This document shows, in pieces, positions 28,945 to 36,926 of a DNA stretch of 64,000 nucleotides (its first letter is position 1; the number at the start of each line of letters is the position of its first letter). This stretch comes from Tabrizicola fusiformis. GTDB lineage: Bacteria > Pseudomonadota > Alphaproteobacteria > Rhodobacterales > Rhodobacteraceae. The notes below the pieces were generated by a model. The model searched no databases. It was not told where the DNA came from and saw only the letters and a program-made list of their open reading frames with translations. The translations under genes and the position numbers were made by a program. The stretch covers positions 248,001 to 312,000 of the forward strand of contig NZ_JABUHN010000004.1 of NCBI RefSeq assembly GCF_013328815.1, written 5' to 3'.

Positions 28945-30453
28945 CTACAGGCTCTCCAGAAAGGCGATCAGCGCGGCGCGGTCTTCGGCAGGCAGGGCCA
29001 CCACGGCATCGCGGGGGGCCTGCGCCTCGCCGCCATGCCACAGCACCGCCTCAAGCAGGCTGCGCGCCCGACCGTCATGCAGAAAGGTGGTATGGCCCGA
29101 GACCTGCCCCGTCAACCCGATGCCCCAGAGCGGTGGCGTCTTCCATTCCGTTCCCGTCGCGCGGCCTTCGGGGCGGTGATCGGCCAGCCCTTCGCCCATG
29201 TCATGCAAGAGAAGGTCGGTATAGGGCCAGATCAGTTGAAAGCTTTGCTCGGGCTGGCCGTCCAGCCGGTTGGTGACATGTTTCGGCGTATGGCAGCCGG
29301 TGCAGTTCAGCGTGTAGAAGATTTCCTTGCCGCGCAGCGCCTGTGGCGCATCCACGCCCCGCCGCTCGGGCACGCCAAGGTTGCGGGAATAGAAGGTCAC
29401 AAGGTCAAGGCTGGCCTTGTCCACCTCAAGCCCATCGCGCACCCCGGGCTCCTGCCCGGCAGGCGCGCTCTGGCAGGCGGCTTGCGCTGCCGTGCAATCG
29501 CCCGCAGGGGACGGGTGCAGCGGTGTGGAAAGCCCCATGTCGCCGGAAAACGCCCCCGCCGATTGTTCGCGCACCGTGGGCGCCCCGCCCTTCAGGCCAA
29601 AGCGGCCCAGCATCGGCACGCCAAACTCCACCGAAGGCACGATCGCGGCACGGCCCGAAATCCCGTCACCATCGGCGTCGTCCGGGTCAGCCTTGGCCAG
29701 AAGATCCGCCGCGGGGATCGCCTCAAGCAGGCCCAGCCCCGGCATCTGCGGCGCCACGCGCGGCGAGAGCATGGCATCCGGCGCCAGCGGGCCGTAGCCG
29801 GGGTTCGACACGGCATAGGCCGGCGCGCGCAGCGAAACCACCGTGCCATCGGCCAGCGTCACCGGCACTTCGGTATAGCTGACCTCCATCCGCACCTCGG
29901 CGGCATGGCCGGGGTTGGCCAGATCCTGCAACTGGCCGCCGTAAACCGGGTCGGGCTGCGTCGCAAGCCATTCGGCAATCCCCTCGGCGTCCGGCCCGCC
30001 CGGCACGGAAATGCGCAGGAACATCGACACCCGGTCGTCGCTGTCGCCCTCGGGCGGGTGGCCGCGCCCGTCCTTGAGGTGGCAATCCTGACAGCCCCGC
30101 GCGTTGTAAAGCGGCCCCAGCCCGTCCGACGCCTTGGTCGATGAGGGCGCCGCCACCCAGGTCTTGCGGAAGAGGGCATTGCCCAGCTTGAAATCCATCT
30201 CCCGCTCAAAAGGCATATTGGCGGAAGACAGGCTGAAGGCATCTGCCGTATCGCGCGCCCGCACCGTCGCCGCACCGCCGGATTTCGCCTCGAACGGCTC
30301 GGCCTTGCTGAAATCGGTGGGCGGGGCAAGGACGGCAGCGATGCGGGCCACCTCTTCGGGTGTGCGGGCGATCACAGGCAGGTGGCGGTCATCCAGTGCC
30401 TGCGAAAAGGCGGGCGTGGCTGCCAATACCAAGAGGCAAAGGGGGCGAAGCAT
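28945..30453 (-). CDS. DUF1111 di-heme oxidoreductase (c-type cytochrome)
   Basis: 502 residues with a signal peptide (to about AATPAFS). Two CxxCH heme sites: CQDCH near residue 120 and CTGCH near residue 385. DUF1111 or 'thiol oxidoreductase' family proteins are periplasmic di-heme cytochromes encoded beside imelysins; an oxidative role in iron acquisition is proposed for the cluster. Upstream is a 78-bp gap to the DUF1801 gene, with AACCTCTTTTCTGACTGTTT on the plus strand that may hold a promoter. Confidence 0.87.
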   Translation of the reverse strand: MLRPLCLLVLAATPAFSQALDDRHLPVIARTPEEVARIAAVLAPPTDFSKAEPFEAKSGGAATVRARDTADAFSLSSANMPFEREMDFKLGNALFRKTWVAAPSSTKASDGLGPLYNARGCQDCHLKDGRGHPPEGDSDDRVSMFLRISVPGGPDAEGIAEWLATQPDPVYGGQLQDLANPGHAAEVRMEVSYTEVPVTLADGTVVSLRAPAYAVSNPGYGPLAPDAMLSPRVAPQMPGLGLLEAIPAADLLAKADPDDADGDGISGRAAIVPSVEFGVPMLGRFGLKGGAPTVREQSAGAFSGDMGLSTPLHPSPAGDCTAAQAACQSAPAGQEPGVRDGLEVDKASLDLVTFYSRNLGVPERRGVDAPQALRGKEIFYTLNCTGCHTPKHVTNRLDGQPEQSFQLIWPYTDLLLHDMGEGLADHRPEGRATGTEWKTPPLWGIGLTGQVSGHTTFLHDGRARSLLEAVLWHGGEAQAPRDAVVALPAEDRAALIAFLESL

Positions 30454-30531
30454 GGAGGGACTCCTTTTGCCGCCTACCTGAACCTCTTTTCTGACTGTTT
30501 CAATCGGAAAATGCGCCTGCGGCCGAGGATC

Positions 30532-30927
30532 TCAGGTCTTGCGTGCCTTGCGCCCGGCGAGACTGGCGGCGTTCAAAGCGGCGGCGGCCTGCATCAGCGC
30601 GACAAAGGCCACGGGGTCAACCGCCTCGCCCTGCCGGATGTCGATGGCGCGGCGGGTTCCGCCGTCAAGGCTGGCGTTGAAGAGGCCCGCCGGATCGTCC
30701 AGCGCAGCGCCATGGGCAAAGGTCAGCTTGACCACCGCCTTGTAGGTCTCACCAGTGCAAAGGATGCCGTCCTGTTCCCAGACCGGCACGCCGCGCCATT
30801 TCCATTCCTCGGTCACACCCGGCAGGGCCTGATGGATCAGGCCCCGCATCCGCGCCAGCACATCGCCGCGCCAGTCGCCCAGTTCGGCGATGCGCCCGTC
30901 GATCAGGGCCGAGGCTTCGGCGCCCAT
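30532..30927 (-). CDS. DUF1801 (YdhG-like) small protein
   Basis: 131 residues, frataxin-like fold family. Features are MRGLIHQALPGVTEEWKWRGVPVWEQDGILC and VKLTFAHGAALDDP, diagnostic for DUF1801. Some members of this superfamily bind iron, which fits the genes around it, but no function is established. It begins 3 nt after the bfr stop, so it is probably translated from the same mRNA. Confidence 0.8.
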   Translation of the reverse strand: MGAEASALIDGRIAELGDWRGDVLARMRGLIHQALPGVTEEWKWRGVPVWEQDGILCTGETYKAVVKLTFAHGAALDDPAGLFNASLDGGTRRAIDIRQGEAVDPVAFVALMQAAAALNAASLAGRKARKT

Positions 30928-30930
30928 CGG

Positions 30931-31416
30931 CTATTCCGCCTGATCGGCGGGCTTGGCGTTCAACATGCCATATTTCTCTTCACCCAGCCGGTCATACAGG
31001 CCCAACTGGGTTTCGAGAAAGTCGATATGGCCTTCCTCATCCGAGATCAGCGCGTCAAATAGCGCCCGGCTGACGAAATCGCCCACCGCATCGCAATGGC
31101 GCCGCGCCTCGATATAGAGGGTGCGGGCGTCATGTTCGCCGGCAAGGTCGCATTCCAGCGTCTCGCGCAGGGTCTGGCCGATCCGCAGCGGGTCCAGCTT
31201 TTGCAGGTTGGGATGGCCTTCCAGAAAGATGATCCGGGCGATCAGCCGGTCGGCATGGCCCATTTCCTCGATGGATTCGGCGCGGGATTTGGCGGCCAGA
31301 TGGCCATAGCCCCAATCCTCTTGCAGCCGGAAATGCAGCCAATACTGGCTGACCGCGGTCAGTTCAGACCGCAGCGCCGCGTTGAGATAGTCGATGACCT
31401 TCGGGTCGCCCTTCAT
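30931..31416 (-). CDS. bfr: Bacterioferritin
   Basis: 161 residues from the ATG at 31416 ([12 protein letters not shown]). Compared with the E. coli protein, ferroxidase ligands Glu18, Glu51 and His54 and the heme-ligand Met52 are all in register (SIEEMGHAD), so a heme-containing 24-mer iron store is expected. It stores iron as ferric mineral in the cytoplasm and would be emptied via the ferredoxin encoded just upstream. The start lies inside the end of the upstream bfd frame (53-nt overlap). Confidence 0.93.
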   Translation of the reverse strand: MKGDPKVIDYLNAALRSELTAVSQYWLHFRLQEDWGYGHLAAKSRAESIEEMGHADRLIARIIFLEGHPNLQKLDPLRIGQTLRETLECDLAGEHDARTLYIEARRHCDAVGDFVSRALFDALISDEEGHIDFLETQLGLYDRLGEEKYGMLNAKPADQAE

Positions 31417-31681
31417 GCTGCCTTCCTTTCGATGCACCAAAGACCGGGACAGGTTGGCTGGGAAGCCCCGTTGCCGGGGTCTCCGTGGCTACCCCGAAAC
31501 TGTCACATCGACGCATGGTGTCAAGAAAGAGCGGCATACAGCCGCCGCAATCGGCGCGTTTGCCCAAGGCGTGATAGACCTTGCCGGGCGTGATGATGGT
31601 GGAGGGGTCCGCCGCGCGCATCCAGTCCACGGCGGCGCGGATCTGATGATCCGAGATGCTCTGGCAATGGCAGACGATCAT
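31364..31681 (-). CDS. bfd: Bacterioferritin-associated [2Fe-2S] ferredoxin
   Basis: 105 residues from the ATG at 31681. Cluster ligands are the CHC pair at the N-terminus ([10 protein letters not shown]) and CGGC about 60 residues later, the Bfd/(2Fe-2S)-BFD pattern. It donates electrons to bacterioferritin to release stored iron. The frame runs ~30 residues past the conserved domain and overlaps the bfr start by 53 nt. The tail looks non-conserved, so the overlap may be a lost stop codon or genuine coupling. Confidence 0.82.
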   Translation of the reverse strand: MIVCHCQSISDHQIRAAVDWMRAADPSTIITPGKVYHALGKRADCGGCMPLFLDTMRRCDSFGVATETPATGLPSQPVPVFGASKGRQHEGRPEGHRLSQRGAAV

Positions 31682-31697
31682 GGCGGACCCTTTGGGA

Positions 31698-32954
31698 TTA
31701 CTGGAAGACGGCGCCGGGGTTGTCGAGGCTGTCGGAGCCTTCAAACTCGATCTTCGACAGGCCCAGCACGGCCACGGCCCGCTCGATCGAGGCCGTCTGC
31801 GTCACCAGCGCGTTCACCGCGCCCATGATCAGCGCCTCACCCTCTTTGTTGCCGGCCGCCAGCATCTGGTCATAGGCCAGCCCGCCTTCGGCCGCGGCCT
31901 TGAGTGCCCCCAGCTTGCCCACGGTATCGTCCAACTCGCCGCGAAGCTGGCTGTCCACCGCCGGATCGGCCGCCGCCACCAGTTCCGAAACCGAAGGCCC
32001 GCTCAGAACCGTGCCATCCACCCGGGTGTAACTGCCGGTGTAGACGTTGCGGATGCCCAGACCGTCATAATAATGGCTGTTGTGGGTGTTGTCCGAGAAG
32101 CAGTCATGTTCCTCTTCCGGGTCGTTCAGCATCAGGCCCAGCTTCATCCGCTCTCCGGCCTGTTCGCCGTAAGACAGGCTGCCCATGCCGGTGAGGATGG
32201 CCAGCAGCCCCGCCTTGGGATCAGCCGTGACGGCGACGCGGCCCGCGCCGCCCGCCGTCCATTGCGCGACCATATAGTCAAGGTCCGAGACCAGCAGGTC
32301 GGTCGCCGCGACCAGATAGGCGCCCCGGCGGTCGCAATTGCCATTGGTGCAATCGGCGCCCGTGGCATAATCGGTCCAGGGCCGCGCGCCGGCGCCCGGT
32401 CCGGTGCCGTTCAGATCCTGCCCCCAGAGCAGGAATTCGATGGCGTGATAACCCGAGGCCACGTTCGCCTCGATCCCGTCCGCTTCGTGCAGAGTGCCCG
32501 AAATCAGCTCGGGCGTGATGGTGGTCGCGTCAATCTCAACCCCCGAAAGGGTGAATATCGGCGTGGCGATCACGTTCAGCGTGGCCAGATCGTTCTCTTC
32601 ATTCTCGCCATGACCGGCGGCCACATAGTCGATCAGCCCCTCGTCCAGCGGCCAGGAGTTCACCTTGCCTTCCCAGTCGTCCACCACCGGATTGCCAAAG
32701 CGGAAGGCTTCGGATTGCTGATAGGGCACCCGCGCCGCCAGCCACGCGCTGCGGGCGGCCAACAGGTTCGCCTCGGACGGCGCAGCCACCAGCGTTGCCA
32801 CCGCCTGTTGCAGCGCCTGCGCCGTGGTCAGGCTGTCGCCATAGGTCGCCTCGGCCAGATCGGCGTAATGGGTCAGCACGGCGGCAGGATCGGCGGCAAG
32901 GGCCGGGGCGGAAAGGCCGGGCAGAACCAGCAGGGCAGAGGCGAGGCGTTTCAT
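31698..32954 (-). CDS. irpA: Imelysin-family iron-regulated protein IrpA-like
   Basis: 418 residues with a signal peptide ending at PALAAD. The imelysin GxHxxE motif is intact (GYHAIEFLLWGQD near residue 165) and the protein has the long insertion-rich helices of IrpA (for example WPLDEGLIDYV and NVIATPIFTLSGVEID). IrpA-type proteins sit in the periplasm or outer membrane and are needed under iron limitation. It follows hemP by 18 nt and precedes bfd by 16 nt. Confidence 0.87.
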   Translation of the reverse strand: MKRLASALLVLPGLSAPALAADPAAVLTHYADLAEATYGDSLTTAQALQQAVATLVAAPSEANLLAARSAWLAARVPYQQSEAFRFGNPVVDDWEGKVNSWPLDEGLIDYVAAGHGENEENDLATLNVIATPIFTLSGVEIDATTITPELISGTLHEADGIEANVASGYHAIEFLLWGQDLNGTGPGAGARPWTDYATGADCTNGNCDRRGAYLVAATDLLVSDLDYMVAQWTAGGAGRVAVTADPKAGLLAILTGMGSLSYGEQAGERMKLGLMLNDPEEEHDCFSDNTHNSHYYDGLGIRNVYTGSYTRVDGTVLSGPSVSELVAAADPAVDSQLRGELDDTVGKLGALKAAAEGGLAYDQMLAAGNKEGEALIMGAVNALVTQTASIERAVAVLGLSKIEFEGSDSLDNPGAVFQ

Positions 32955-32972
32955 AGGTCTTCCTTGAAAGGG

Positions 32973-33134
32973 TTACTTGGTCAGGATCAGCTTGCCAGCC
33001 TTGGTGATGCGCAAAGCATAGACCTGCCCGTTCAGCACGATGCGCGCCTGCACCCCGCCTTCGGTCAGTTTCAGCGCGTCATGCACCGGGATCATATCGG
33101 CCTCAAAGGCCCAGGAGGGCAAAGGAGCGGTCAT
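32973..33134 (-). CDS. hemP: Hemin uptake protein HemP
   Basis: 53 residues, absent from ORF sets with a 60-residue cut-off. Translation starts at the ATG at 33134 behind TGGAGGGGGAA and ends VYALRITKAGKLILTK, the diagnostic HemP C-terminus (Y-x-L-R-x-T-x-x-GKLILTK). HemP is a small cytoplasmic protein that heads heme/iron operons in proteobacteria and is needed for full expression of heme uptake genes in some. Here it is the first gene of the iron unit. Confidence 0.88.
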   Translation of the reverse strand: MTAPLPSWAFEADMIPVHDALKLTEGGVQARIVLNGQVYALRITKAGKLILTK

Positions 33135-33277
33135 TTCCCCCTCCACAGGCTGCGAGGGGACAGGGCGAAAGGGCCGAAATCAGGCGGGAGCATCGGGGCC
33201 TCCATGGCATCTTTTGGGGTCCGGCTGGCCTGATGGCTGGCGTGGCATTGCGGGAAAGATGACAAAAAGACTTTGGA

Positions 33278-33314
33278 AAGTAAATCCCGATTCTTTTACT
33301 TGGACAAATCCCGA
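33278..33314. promoter_or_regulatory. Candidate iron-responsive operator upstream of hemP
   Basis: Inverted repeat AAGTAAA (33278-33284) / TTTACTT (33295-33301) with a 10-nt spacer, overlapped by a direct repeat AAATCCCGA at 33282-33290 and 33306-33314. It lies about 145 bp upstream of hemP in an unusually AT-rich patch for this genome. It is suggestive of a Fur/Irr/RirA-class site, but does not match a consensus I can state with certainty. Confidence 0.35.
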
Positions 33315-33323
33315 AACCGATTC

Positions 33324-33365
33324 AAAAAAGCGCCCCGCCCGGGCTGAAGCCCGGGCGGGGCGCTT
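33324..33365 (-). terminator. Rho-independent terminator of the acuI-side transcript
   Basis: An 18-bp perfect stem (33328-33345 with 33348-33365) of almost only G and C, followed on the minus strand by TTTTTT (33329-33324). It sits 48 bp beyond the stop of the acuI-like gene and insulates it from the hemP operon. Confidence 0.85.
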
Positions 33366-33413
33366 GGGCCGCCAGCGGCGCAACGGCGATGAACCGGCGC
33401 GGGGCGCCTCTGT

Positions 33414-34406
33414 TCAGCGGGTCACATCCACCACAATCCGCCCCTGCACGGCCCCTTTCAGGATCGCGGCGCCCAGCGCGGGCACATCGGCCAGACCCAC
33501 CTCGCGCACCGTGCCCTCCAGCCGGTCCAGCGGCAGTTCCGCCGCGAGCCGGGACCAGGCCCGGCTGCGTTCCTCAAACGGCGACTGGGCCGAGTCGATG
33601 CCCAGAAGGTTCACCCCCCGTAGCAGGAACGGGATGATCGAGGCGGGCACCGCCAGCCCCCCGGCATTGCCCACCGCCGCGACCGAGGCCCGGTGCTGCA
33701 TCTGCCCCAGCACCCGCGCCAGCATGGCGCCGCCCACGGCATCAATGCAGCCCGCCCATGCCTCCGCCTCAAGCGGGCGCTTGACGGTTTCGGCCAGATC
33801 GGCGCGCGGCACGATGCGGGTGGCGCCCAGATCGCGCAGCCAGCTTTCGGTTTCCGGCCGCCCGGTGACCGCCGCCACCCGATACCCCCGCGCCGCCAGC
33901 AAACTGACCGCGACCGAGCCGACACCGCCCGCCGCGCCAGTCACCAGCACCTCGCCCTTGTCAGGGGTCAGGCCATGCGCCTCAAGCGCCATCAGCGCCA
34001 GCATCGCGGTCAGGCCCGCCGTGCCGATGGCCATGGTCTGGCGCAGGCCAAGGCCCGCAGGCAGCGGCACCAGCCAGTCGGCCTTGACCCGCGCCTTGGT
34101 GGCATAGCCGCCCCAGAACGCCTCGCCCACGCGCCAGCCGGTCAGCACCACGGCATCCCCCGGCTTGTAACGCGGGTCGCGGCTGTCTTCGACCACGCCG
34201 GCAAAGTCGATGCCCGCCACATGCGGCCAGTTGCGCACCAGCCCACCACCCGAGGGCGACAGACACAGCCCGTCCTTGTAGTTCAGCGTGGAATAGCGGA
34301 CGGCGACGGTCACCTCCCCCTCGGGCAGCCGCGCATCGTCAAGTTCCTGCAGGCTGGCGCTTGCCTGCCCCGCTGCGTCCTTCTCCAGCACCAAAGCGCG
34401 AAACAT
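33414..34406 (-). CDS. acuI: Acryloyl-CoA reductase (NADPH), AcuI/YhdH family
   Basis: 330 residues of the zinc-free medium-chain reductase family. Visible: RYSTLNYKDGLCLSPSGG and AGIDFAGVVEDS near the N-terminus, the NADPH motif VTGAAGGVGSVAVSLLAARGY, and GVNLLGIDSAQSP near the C-terminus, all typical of AcuI/YhdH. AcuI reduces acryloyl-CoA to propionyl-CoA, detoxifying acryloyl-CoA from DMSP, acrylate or 3-hydroxypropionate metabolism. No dddL or acuR gene is adjacent, so the DMSP link is not supported here. Confidence 0.85.
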   Translation of the reverse strand: MFRALVLEKDAAGQASASLQELDDARLPEGEVTVAVRYSTLNYKDGLCLSPSGGGLVRNWPHVAGIDFAGVVEDSRDPRYKPGDAVVLTGWRVGEAFWGGYATKARVKADWLVPLPAGLGLRQTMAIGTAGLTAMLALMALEAHGLTPDKGEVLVTGAAGGVGSVAVSLLAARGYRVAAVTGRPETESWLRDLGATRIVPRADLAETVKRPLEAEAWAGCIDAVGGAMLARVLGQMQHRASVAAVGNAGGLAVPASIIPFLLRGVNLLGIDSAQSPFEERSRAWSRLAAELPLDRLEGTVREVGLADVPALGAAILKGAVQGRIVVDVTR

Positions 34407-34425
34407 TGCCGTCTCCTTTCTGTCC

Positions 34426-35442
34426 TTATGCCAGCCCCGACAGGAAGCTGGTCAGATTGCCGCCCAATGCGGGCGACAGATAGCCGCCCTCCTGCACCAC
34501 CAGAACCGGCAGCCCGCGCGCCGCGATGGCCGCCGCGATGCGGGCAAAGCCGGGGGTGGTCACCCGAAAACCCTGAAACGGGTCATCCTCATGCGCGTCG
34601 AGGCCCAGCGCCACCACGATCACATCGGCGCCGAAACTGTCCACCGCCTGCAAGCCCTGCTCCAGCGCCGCCAGATAGTCGGCGTCGCCAATGCCGCGCG
34701 GCAGCGGCAGGTTCAGGTTATAGCCCAGCCCCTCGCCCGCGCCCCGCTCATGCGCATGCCCCCAGTAGAAGGGATAGAACCGCGCCGGATCGGCATGGAT
34801 CGAAACCGTCAGCACATCCTTGCGGGCATAGAAAATGCCTTGCGTGCCATTGCCGTGATGCACATCCACATCAAGGATCGCCGGGCGCAGCCCGCGCAGG
34901 CGCAGGGCCTCGGCGGCGATGCCGGCATTGTTGAGAAAGCAAAAGCCCCCCGCCAGATCGGCAAAGGCATGGTGCCCCGGCGGGCGGCAGAGCGCATAGG
35001 CCGCCCGCGCGCCCTCACTGATCACCCTTGCCGCCGAAAGCGCGGTCTGGGCCGACCAATAGGCCGCCTCCCATGTGCCTGCGGAAATCGGGCAAGAGGT
35101 ATCGGCCTGATGATAGCCCGCCTGCCCCAGCACCGATTTGGGATAGCCGTCGCTGCGGCTGGCGGGATGGATGTTCGGCACGATTTCATCCGAAGCGCCC
35201 TCGATCCGCGACCAGCGGGCATGGGCGGTGCGCAGGAAGGTCAGGTATTCGGCGGAATGCAGCGCCGCAATCGGCCCCATGCCATGGTCCTGCGGCGCCT
35301 CGACCACACAGCCCGCCGCCTCGGCCCCGGCGCGCAGCCGGGCGATCCGTTCGGGCACTTCGGGATTGGGCAGGACACGGCCATTGGCCATGAAATGCTT
35401 TGGATCATGCACCGCCTGGCGCGTGTCAAGAAAGGCTCTCAT
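34426..35442 (-). CDS. Acetylpolyamine amidohydrolase / class II histone deacetylase family
   Basis: 338 residues from the ATG at 35442. Zinc-site motifs are intact: CRPPGHHA, the DVDVHHGNGT ligand loop and GLDAHEDDPFQGF. N-terminal DPKHFMANGRVLPNPEVPERI is typical of bacterial acetylpolyamine amidohydrolases, which remove acetyl groups from acetylputrescine or related compounds in the cytosol. It is 19 nt upstream of the acuI-like gene and likely co-transcribed with it. An amine link to the catabolic unit at 8.7-14 kb is possible but unproven. Confidence 0.82.
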   Translation of the reverse strand: MRAFLDTRQAVHDPKHFMANGRVLPNPEVPERIARLRAGAEAAGCVVEAPQDHGMGPIAALHSAEYLTFLRTAHARWSRIEGASDEIVPNIHPASRSDGYPKSVLGQAGYHQADTSCPISAGTWEAAYWSAQTALSAARVISEGARAAYALCRPPGHHAFADLAGGFCFLNNAGIAAEALRLRGLRPAILDVDVHHGNGTQGIFYARKDVLTVSIHADPARFYPFYWGHAHERGAGEGLGYNLNLPLPRGIGDADYLAALEQGLQAVDSFGADVIVVALGLDAHEDDPFQGFRVTTPGFARIAAAIAARGLPVLVVQEGGYLSPALGGNLTSFLSGLA

Positions 35443-35523
35443 CCCGGTCTCCCCGCGGCAAAAACCGCTGCCGCCCGCCGAACCTGCCAAGCAAGCCGCC
35501 GGGGTTCAAGCCCTGCCGGGGTC

Positions 35524-36456
35524 TTAGCCCGCAACCCGGTCGGCACCTTTCAGCGCCAGCATCGCCCGCGCCTCGGCGGGGGTGGCCACGACACGGCCCA
35601 GCCCCTCGACCAGCGCGCGCACCTTGGCGACCTGCTCGGCATTCGACACGGCAAGCTGGCCCTTGGCGATATAGAGGTTGTCCTCCAGCCCCACCCGCAC
35701 ATGCCCGCCCATCCCTGCCGCCATCGCGGCCAGCGCCATCTGCTGCCGCCCCGCCGCCAGCACGGAAAAAGCATAGTCGCGGCCAAAGAGCCGGTCCGCC
35801 GTTTCCTTCAGATGCATCAGATGCGACGGGTCCGCCGCCACGCCGCCCAAGACCCCCATCACGAACTGCACGAAGATCGGCCCCACAATCAGCCCCCGGT
35901 CCCGGAAATGCGCCAGCATGTAGAGGTGGCTGAGGTCATAGCATTCGAACTCGAACCGCGCGCCACGCTCGGCCCCCATCAGGCGCAGCACGCCTTCGAT
36001 GTCGCGCGGGGTGTTCTTGAACACCAGATCGTCCGAGTTGCGCAGAAAGGGCTCTTCCCAATCGTATTTCCAGACCCGATCCTTGCCCAGCATCGGGTAA
36101 AGCGCGAAATTCATGCTGCCCATGTTCAGGCTGCACATCTCGGGCGCCACGGCCAGGGGCGCCTCCAGCCGCTGGTCCAGCGTCATCACCGCCGAGCCGC
36201 CGGTGGTCATGTTGATCACCGCATCAGACCCGGCGCGGATGGCAGGCAGGAACCCCATCCAATGCGCCAGCGCCGAAGAGGGCCGCCCGTTCGCCGGGTC
36301 GCGGGCGTGCAGATGCAGGATGGCAGCACCGGCCGCCGCCGCCCCCAGCGCGCTGGCCGCAATCTCGGCCCCCGTCACCGGCAGGTAAGGCGACATCGAA
36401 GGCGTGTGGATCGAGCCGGTGATTGCGCAGCTTATGATGATCTTGGACATCGGCAT
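35524..36456 (-). CDS. BKACE-family beta-keto acid cleavage enzyme
   Basis: 310 residues (start at 36456; a second Met two codons later is equally possible). Family motifs: SCAITGSIHTPSMSPYLPVT, HLHARDP (zinc ligands HLH), NMTTGG, and GGHVRVGLEDN near the C-terminus. BKACE enzymes condense a beta-keto acid with acetyl-CoA to give acetoacetate and a CoA ester; the founding member acts on 3-keto-5-aminohexanoate in lysine fermentation. Substrate is unknown here. It is on the same strand as the two genes downstream, 81 bp away. Confidence 0.85.
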   Translation of the reverse strand: MPMSKIIISCAITGSIHTPSMSPYLPVTGAEIAASALGAAAAGAAILHLHARDPANGRPSSALAHWMGFLPAIRAGSDAVINMTTGGSAVMTLDQRLEAPLAVAPEMCSLNMGSMNFALYPMLGKDRVWKYDWEEPFLRNSDDLVFKNTPRDIEGVLRLMGAERGARFEFECYDLSHLYMLAHFRDRGLIVGPIFVQFVMGVLGGVAADPSHLMHLKETADRLFGRDYAFSVLAAGRQQMALAAMAAGMGGHVRVGLEDNLYIAKGQLAVSNAEQVAKVRALVEGLGRVVATPAEARAMLALKGADRVAG

Positions 36457-36926
36457 GTTCTGGACGGCGACATGGGGCCGTCCCCCTCGGCGTCACTCTG
36501 GCGGGCGGGCGGGGCAAGGGCAAGGCCGCTCTGTCCGGCGTCTGCCCACCCGGCGCGCCGCCCCTGCCCGGCCGGGCGGGGGGCTGTCTGCCCCCCGACG
36601 GCGCGCAGGCGCGCCTCCCCCCGAGGATATTTGGGCCAAGATGAAGGGGCCGGCCGGCGACGTGAGGCGGCCGGCGCGCCGTGGTTTGCAGATTCGCGCG
36701 GTGGCCGACTGGAAAGGCAAAACGGCGGGGTGGCAGGCACCGCCGACCCGGCCTAAAACCGGCTGTGCCGGAAGTTCGGGCAGGCGGATGCTGCACATGC
36801 GGCAATTTTGCGCCTGCGGCATCACGGGCGCTTGAACCGTCCTTGCGGTTGTCCTCTTGTCTGACCTATATGCGGCGCGAAATGCGTCATATCCTGACGT
36901 GGAAAACCTTTGGGTTACAGACCTTC
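36457..36926. repeat. 470-bp divergent intergenic region with dispersed element copy D
   Basis: No credible gene. At 36579-36646 there is a GGGGGGC/GCCCCCC hairpin, then a GCGCGC-rich palindrome and CCCCCGAGGATATTTGGGCC followed by AAGATGAAG, the fourth copy of the dispersed element. The rest must hold promoters for the BKACE gene (minus) and the opg operon (plus). Short in-frame extensions upstream of opgG are rejected. Confidence 0.55.
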
